This document shows positions 60,975 to 64,000 of a stretch of DNA of 64,000 nucleotides, piece by piece (position 1 is the first letter of the stretch; every line of letters starts with the position of its first letter). The position numbers and the translations under genes are program-made. Source of the stretch: Bipolaris cookei (taxonomy: Eukaryota > Ascomycota > Dothideomycetes > Pleosporales > Pleosporaceae); assembly GCA_002286855.1 (NCBI GenBank), contig NRSV01000041.1, positions 124,001 to 188,000 on the forward strand. The letters are read 5' to 3'. Under the pieces are notes generated by a model. The model saw only the letters and a program-made list of their open reading frames with translations. It searched no databases and was not told the DNA's origin.

Positions 60975-62018
60975 ATGGCAACGCTGCACCAACGAATGAG
61001 CAACAAGCTCTCCATGGCCTCCAACCGGAGCTCAGATGGCCTCTACAAGCACCGTCAAAGTCTTCTCTTCCGCGAACTCGAAATCCTTCTTGAACTCACC
61101 CCTAGCACATTCAGCTCTCCACTTCTGGCGCTTCCAAGGGAAATCCGGGACCAAATATTCAGCTATGTCTTGCCAGACACTTCAATGAACCGACCAGAGC
61201 TACACACTTGCCTCTGGAGTGCAGAAATGTCCAGCGGAGAGCCTTGGAGACATGACATCTTCGGATACGGACCTTTGGTGCCCAACGCTTTGCGCCTTCG
61301 CCCAGAGCTCCTTTTGATTAACAAGCAAATCCGCGAGGAACTGCTGCAAAACTATTTCCGGCGCAGCAAAGTCACACTCCACGCGGAGCTGCGCAACACG
61401 CGGACCAACAATGAGTATTTCGAGTTCTCACAGCATATCCTTAGACTGCCCATGCTAAAGCACACAACGCACGTTCGCTTCTATCTCGAGTGGAACTACA
61501 CGACGCTGAGAAACGGTAGCCGAGACCGGATGCTCAAGGACCAAATGCGCATGACGTACAATCTACTGGCTTCCATAGACAAAATTATCCAACCCTTACC
61601 AAACATTGAGACAATTGAGCTGTCTGTCCTCTTCTTCTGGAAGTACCGCAGCGGCAAAATGTACAGTCTCTCCATGCAGGATCTTTTTGACCTTGAAGGC
61701 GTCTTCAAGCGCTGTGCTGAGCTGCGGTGGCTGGGTCTACTCGGTGAAAACGATCTCCCTGGCAAAGTCAAACATTCAACCTCTACTTATCTCAGTCCTT
61801 CATCCGCGATACCACAGACATCATCAGCTGGTGTGGGATACAAAATGTCGACGGAGCGCAAAGGCACAGAGCAGAGCGGCGGTATGGAAATCTGCATCAG
61901 TCGCGATCTCGGAGATGCCATGGAGGAGCGGCGAAAGAGCACTGTAGATTTCTTTGGCAACTACGAGATTGGTGAGCCGTTGCCTCTACCGTCATACCGA
62001 CATGGTGCCATGATATGA
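60975..62018 (+). CDS. F-box-like protein of unknown function
   Basis: Single exon of 347 residues. Near residues 49-68 it has SPLLALPREIRDQIFSYVLP, the LPxExRxxIxxYxL pattern of the F-box-like proteins that are abundant in filamentous ascomycetes. It is followed by RPELLLINKQIREELLQNYF, the usual second block. The rest (HTTHVRFYLEW, LLASIDKIIQPLPNIETIEL) matches the general plan of these proteins. Some bind Skp1 as SCF ubiquitin-ligase subunits, but most are untested. A TATA box upstream and absence of introns support the start. Confidence 0.75.
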   Translation: MATLHQRMSNKLSMASNRSSDGLYKHRQSLLFRELEILLELTPSTFSSPLLALPREIRDQIFSYVLPDTSMNRPELHTCLWSAEMSSGEPWRHDIFGYGPLVPNALRLRPELLLINKQIREELLQNYFRRSKVTLHAELRNTRTNNEYFEFSQHILRLPMLKHTTHVRFYLEWNYTTLRNGSRDRMLKDQMRMTYNLLASIDKIIQPLPNIETIELSVLFFWKYRSGKMYSLSMQDLFDLEGVFKRCAELRWLGLLGENDLPGKVKHSTSTYLSPSSAIPQTSSAGVGYKMSTERKGTEQSGGMEICISRDLGDAMEERRKSTVDFFGNYEIGEPLPLPSYRHGAMI

Positions 62019-63099
62019 TTGGGAAAGAGCCAGCTACGACCGTTTTTCTTTTTTTTTTTTTAAAAAAAAATCTCTCCTTTTTTTCTACATCCTTTTTTTT
62101 CACTTGCAAAAGTTCGGTCTAGCGAAAAACAGGCGAATTCCGGCAGACGAGATGCTTAAAATATTATAATGCATAATTCGGCGTATATAGGGCATAGCAC
62201 ATATGTGTTACAAGATTCAGTGTACAAAGTTCGTTTTTGACAGGCTGTAGTCGGTCCCAGGAAATGCAAAAAATGGTTAGGCGTCTACAGAGAATCACTA
62301 TCTAATGCGGATTGTCAGCTTTGCTTGACTTTTTTTTGAATTCTCTCTCCAAGAAGTTAGACTTACCTTAGGGGGTTTTTTTTCACAAGGAGGAGATTTT
62401 TGAGGCGGACGGCTATAGGGCAGGACCTAAAGGGTGATTATGACACGAAATACTAGACTGGTTGTCATACCTCATGCAGTGCTTCAGCTTTCGCTTTGTA
62501 GATTCGGCGCTTGAAAAAGCCAGGCCCTATGGCAAGCGGTTGAAATGCCACTACGTACTATCGCGCAAGCAGGCTAACAGGTCATTGGGTCCTTTCTCCT
62601 TCTTCCGACGATCAAGCATCTATTTCGTACACAACCACACAACTACCGATTACTACATCGGTCTCAAGATCGCTGAGATCGCCGGGGGGAACGTCGCTAG
62701 TACTACCACGTACCGGTCCGATCCGCTTCACAAAGCTTGGCAACGAAAACGTCCGTGAGTTGAACAATGTGGATTAGCGATTAGTATACAGCTTTTGATC
62801 GAAAAAGTGTAAGAAATGCGTTGGCTCTATCATCGAATAGCGATGTAATAACGAATATTCTACCATCAAAGCGCATATGGAAGATGTCGGTGAAATCGTA
62901 GCGTTCAGAGAGGTGACGAGACTGTAAGTACTGTCTGATTACATTCTTGCTAGACAAGGCCTCTCCACCCCTAAGCCCCTAATCGATTTTATCTAGCAGT
63001 AGAAGATATTACAGTATACATCCCACTCAAAAAGCACTAAAAGGTATGGAAGTAAGGGGTGGCAAGACATAAAAGATGAGAAAGGTCTACATAGGAAAC
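62019..63099. other. 1.1 kb intergenic region
   Basis: It lies between convergent genes (F-box-like +, SDR pseudogene -). A 98-codon open frame at 62462-62758 lacks any family motif and is not called as a gene. T-rich and A-rich tracts lie at 62045-62100. Confidence 0.5.
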
Positions 63100-63870
63100 C
63101 TACCACTCATGCAGCCCACTCTCAGTATCAGTCGTCAAAAACTTCCCTGCATCCGCATCATTCTCTCTATTAACTATCCCAATTAGCGGCGCTGCACCTT
63201 GAATCGTTGGTTTCGCTCCAATGTTCACTTTGGCACGCCGTGTCATATTACTCTCTGTAATACTAGGACAGAACGCGAACATCTTCCAGTCTTTATCTTC
63301 ATACTCAGCGTGCTGACTTGCAGTTGCCATGTTGAGTGCAGCTTTACTCATGCGGTAGGAGTACAATTTGAATTTGTAGATGGAACCCGATTTGTCTAGG
63401 CGTGCAGAGATGGAGCCTAGGACTGAGGACACGTTAATAATACGGGGGGTGTTGCTGTATGTAAGAGGAACGGATTAGTAAAGGTAATGGTACGAGTAAC
63501 CGCTTGGTGGAGGAGTGGAAAGCCTACGCAGAACGGAAAAGGAGCGGCTCGAAAACTTTCACGATGGCACAAGGACCAGCGGTATTGGTAGTAAAGGCGG
63601 CAACGATGAAGTCTTGTATCGAGACGTCGATATAAATCAATTCAACGGTTCCGGGTAAATTCTGAGATTGGAGGTCTTGGACGGCCTTTTCGCCTTTGGA
63701 GGCGCTACGGCTACCGAGGAGAACGTGTCTGGATGCATCGGAGAGGAGTTATTTAGCTAGTTCGAGGCCAATGCTGCTGTTTGCTAGGGGTTGTTAGGTT
63801 TGTATGCCGGTGAGGAATGTGTTGGCTTACCGCCAATGATGAGAATAATGGTCTTGTCAGTGGAAGCCAT
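63100..63870 (-). pseudogene. Broken short-chain dehydrogenase/reductase (SDR)
   Basis: Exons 63870-63831, 63783-63528 and 63454-63100 keep one frame for 217 codons (including the end codon), with one internal TAA at 63751-63749, right after GANSSIGLELAK in the cofactor-binding helix. Intact relatives usually have Gln (CAA) there, so a C-to-T change in a CpA context is likely; such changes are typical of RIP but also common by chance. The catalytic YRMSK is present (YxxxK), with NVSSVLGSI before it. The segment that normally holds the NNAG motif is missing: VELIYIDVSIQD runs straight into FIVAAFTTNTAGP, implying an in-frame loss of about 30-40 residues. Both changes suggest a dead gene. No alternative splice skips the stop without losing the cofactor site. 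Confidence 0.75.
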
Positions 63871-64000
63871 GCTTAGGATTGAATGGTGTGGTATGCTGAA
63901 TCCAGGTGTCGTAGAGTAGATCGGATTGAGTCGGTTTACATTGCGTCTTTAATTTATACATGATGCGGAGACGTGATCAGGCTTTTGCCTAGAACTTGAG

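Noticed and set aside
62462..62758. 98-codon open frame between the F-box-like gene and the SDR pseudogene
   Set aside because: No recognisable motif, no promoter features, and splice extension gave nothing coherent.

Overview
The window is from a filamentous ascomycete (Pezizomycotina). Twenty protein genes can be modelled; almost all are split by short GT-AG introns (about 45-105 nt) with CTAAC/CTGAC-type branch points. The gene set (FluG-like protein, AA9 polysaccharide monooxygenase, GH72 glucanosyltransferase, WSC sensor, rhodopsin-like membrane protein, DUF3431 protein) and their style suggest Dothideomycetes, probably Pleosporales; that rank is inference from gene content, not a database match. 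No rRNA, tRNA, CRISPR array, intact transposon or virus was recognised. Exon boundaries below were derived by hand from splice signals and reading frame, and every multi-exon model closes in frame.

Layout. 0-5 kb: 3' part of GAR1 and a four-span membrane protein (+), then 2.9 kb without a gene. 5-11 kb: a Whi5/Nrm1-like cell-cycle repressor (-) diverging from a zinc metallopeptidase with a jacalin-like tail (+). 11-26.5 kb: on the minus strand, in transcription order, FKS1 (beta-1,3-glucan synthase), LCB1 (serine palmitoyltransferase subunit) and CHO1/PSS (phosphatidylserine synthase); FKS1 diverges across 3.5 kb from a GH72 glucanosyltransferase (+). 27-33 kb: FluG-like amidohydrolase/glutamine-synthetase fusion (+) converging on an unrecognised, probably mitochondrial helical protein (-). 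35-43 kb: WSC-type cell-wall sensor (+) and SLM1 (-), convergent across 4 kb of simple-repeat-rich DNA. 45-50 kb: secreted AA9 LPMO (+), MDR-family oxidoreductase (-), SAGA deubiquitinase UBP8 (+). 51-64 kb (more accessory in character): rhodopsin-like membrane protein (-), secreted carboxylesterase (+), a multi-span protein fused to DUF3431 (+), an F-box-like protein (+), and a broken short-chain dehydrogenase (-) with an internal stop and an apparent internal deletion.

How they fit together. An unusual share of the genes between 11 and 43 kb act at the plasma membrane and wall: Fks1 makes beta-1,3-glucan, the GH72 enzyme elongates and cross-links it, Wsc-type sensors signal through Rho1 to Fks1, Lcb1 and Cho1 both consume serine to start sphingolipid and phosphatidylserine synthesis, and Slm1 links PI(4,5)P2/TORC2 to sphingolipid synthesis. 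The genes are separately promoted, so this is co-location rather than an operon. I saw no clearly new defence or mobile system. The most novel-looking items are the transporter-like/DUF3431 fusion, the proline-rich insert with an optional in-frame intron in the carboxylesterase, the unknown mitochondrial protein, and several structured or repetitive intergenic stretches.
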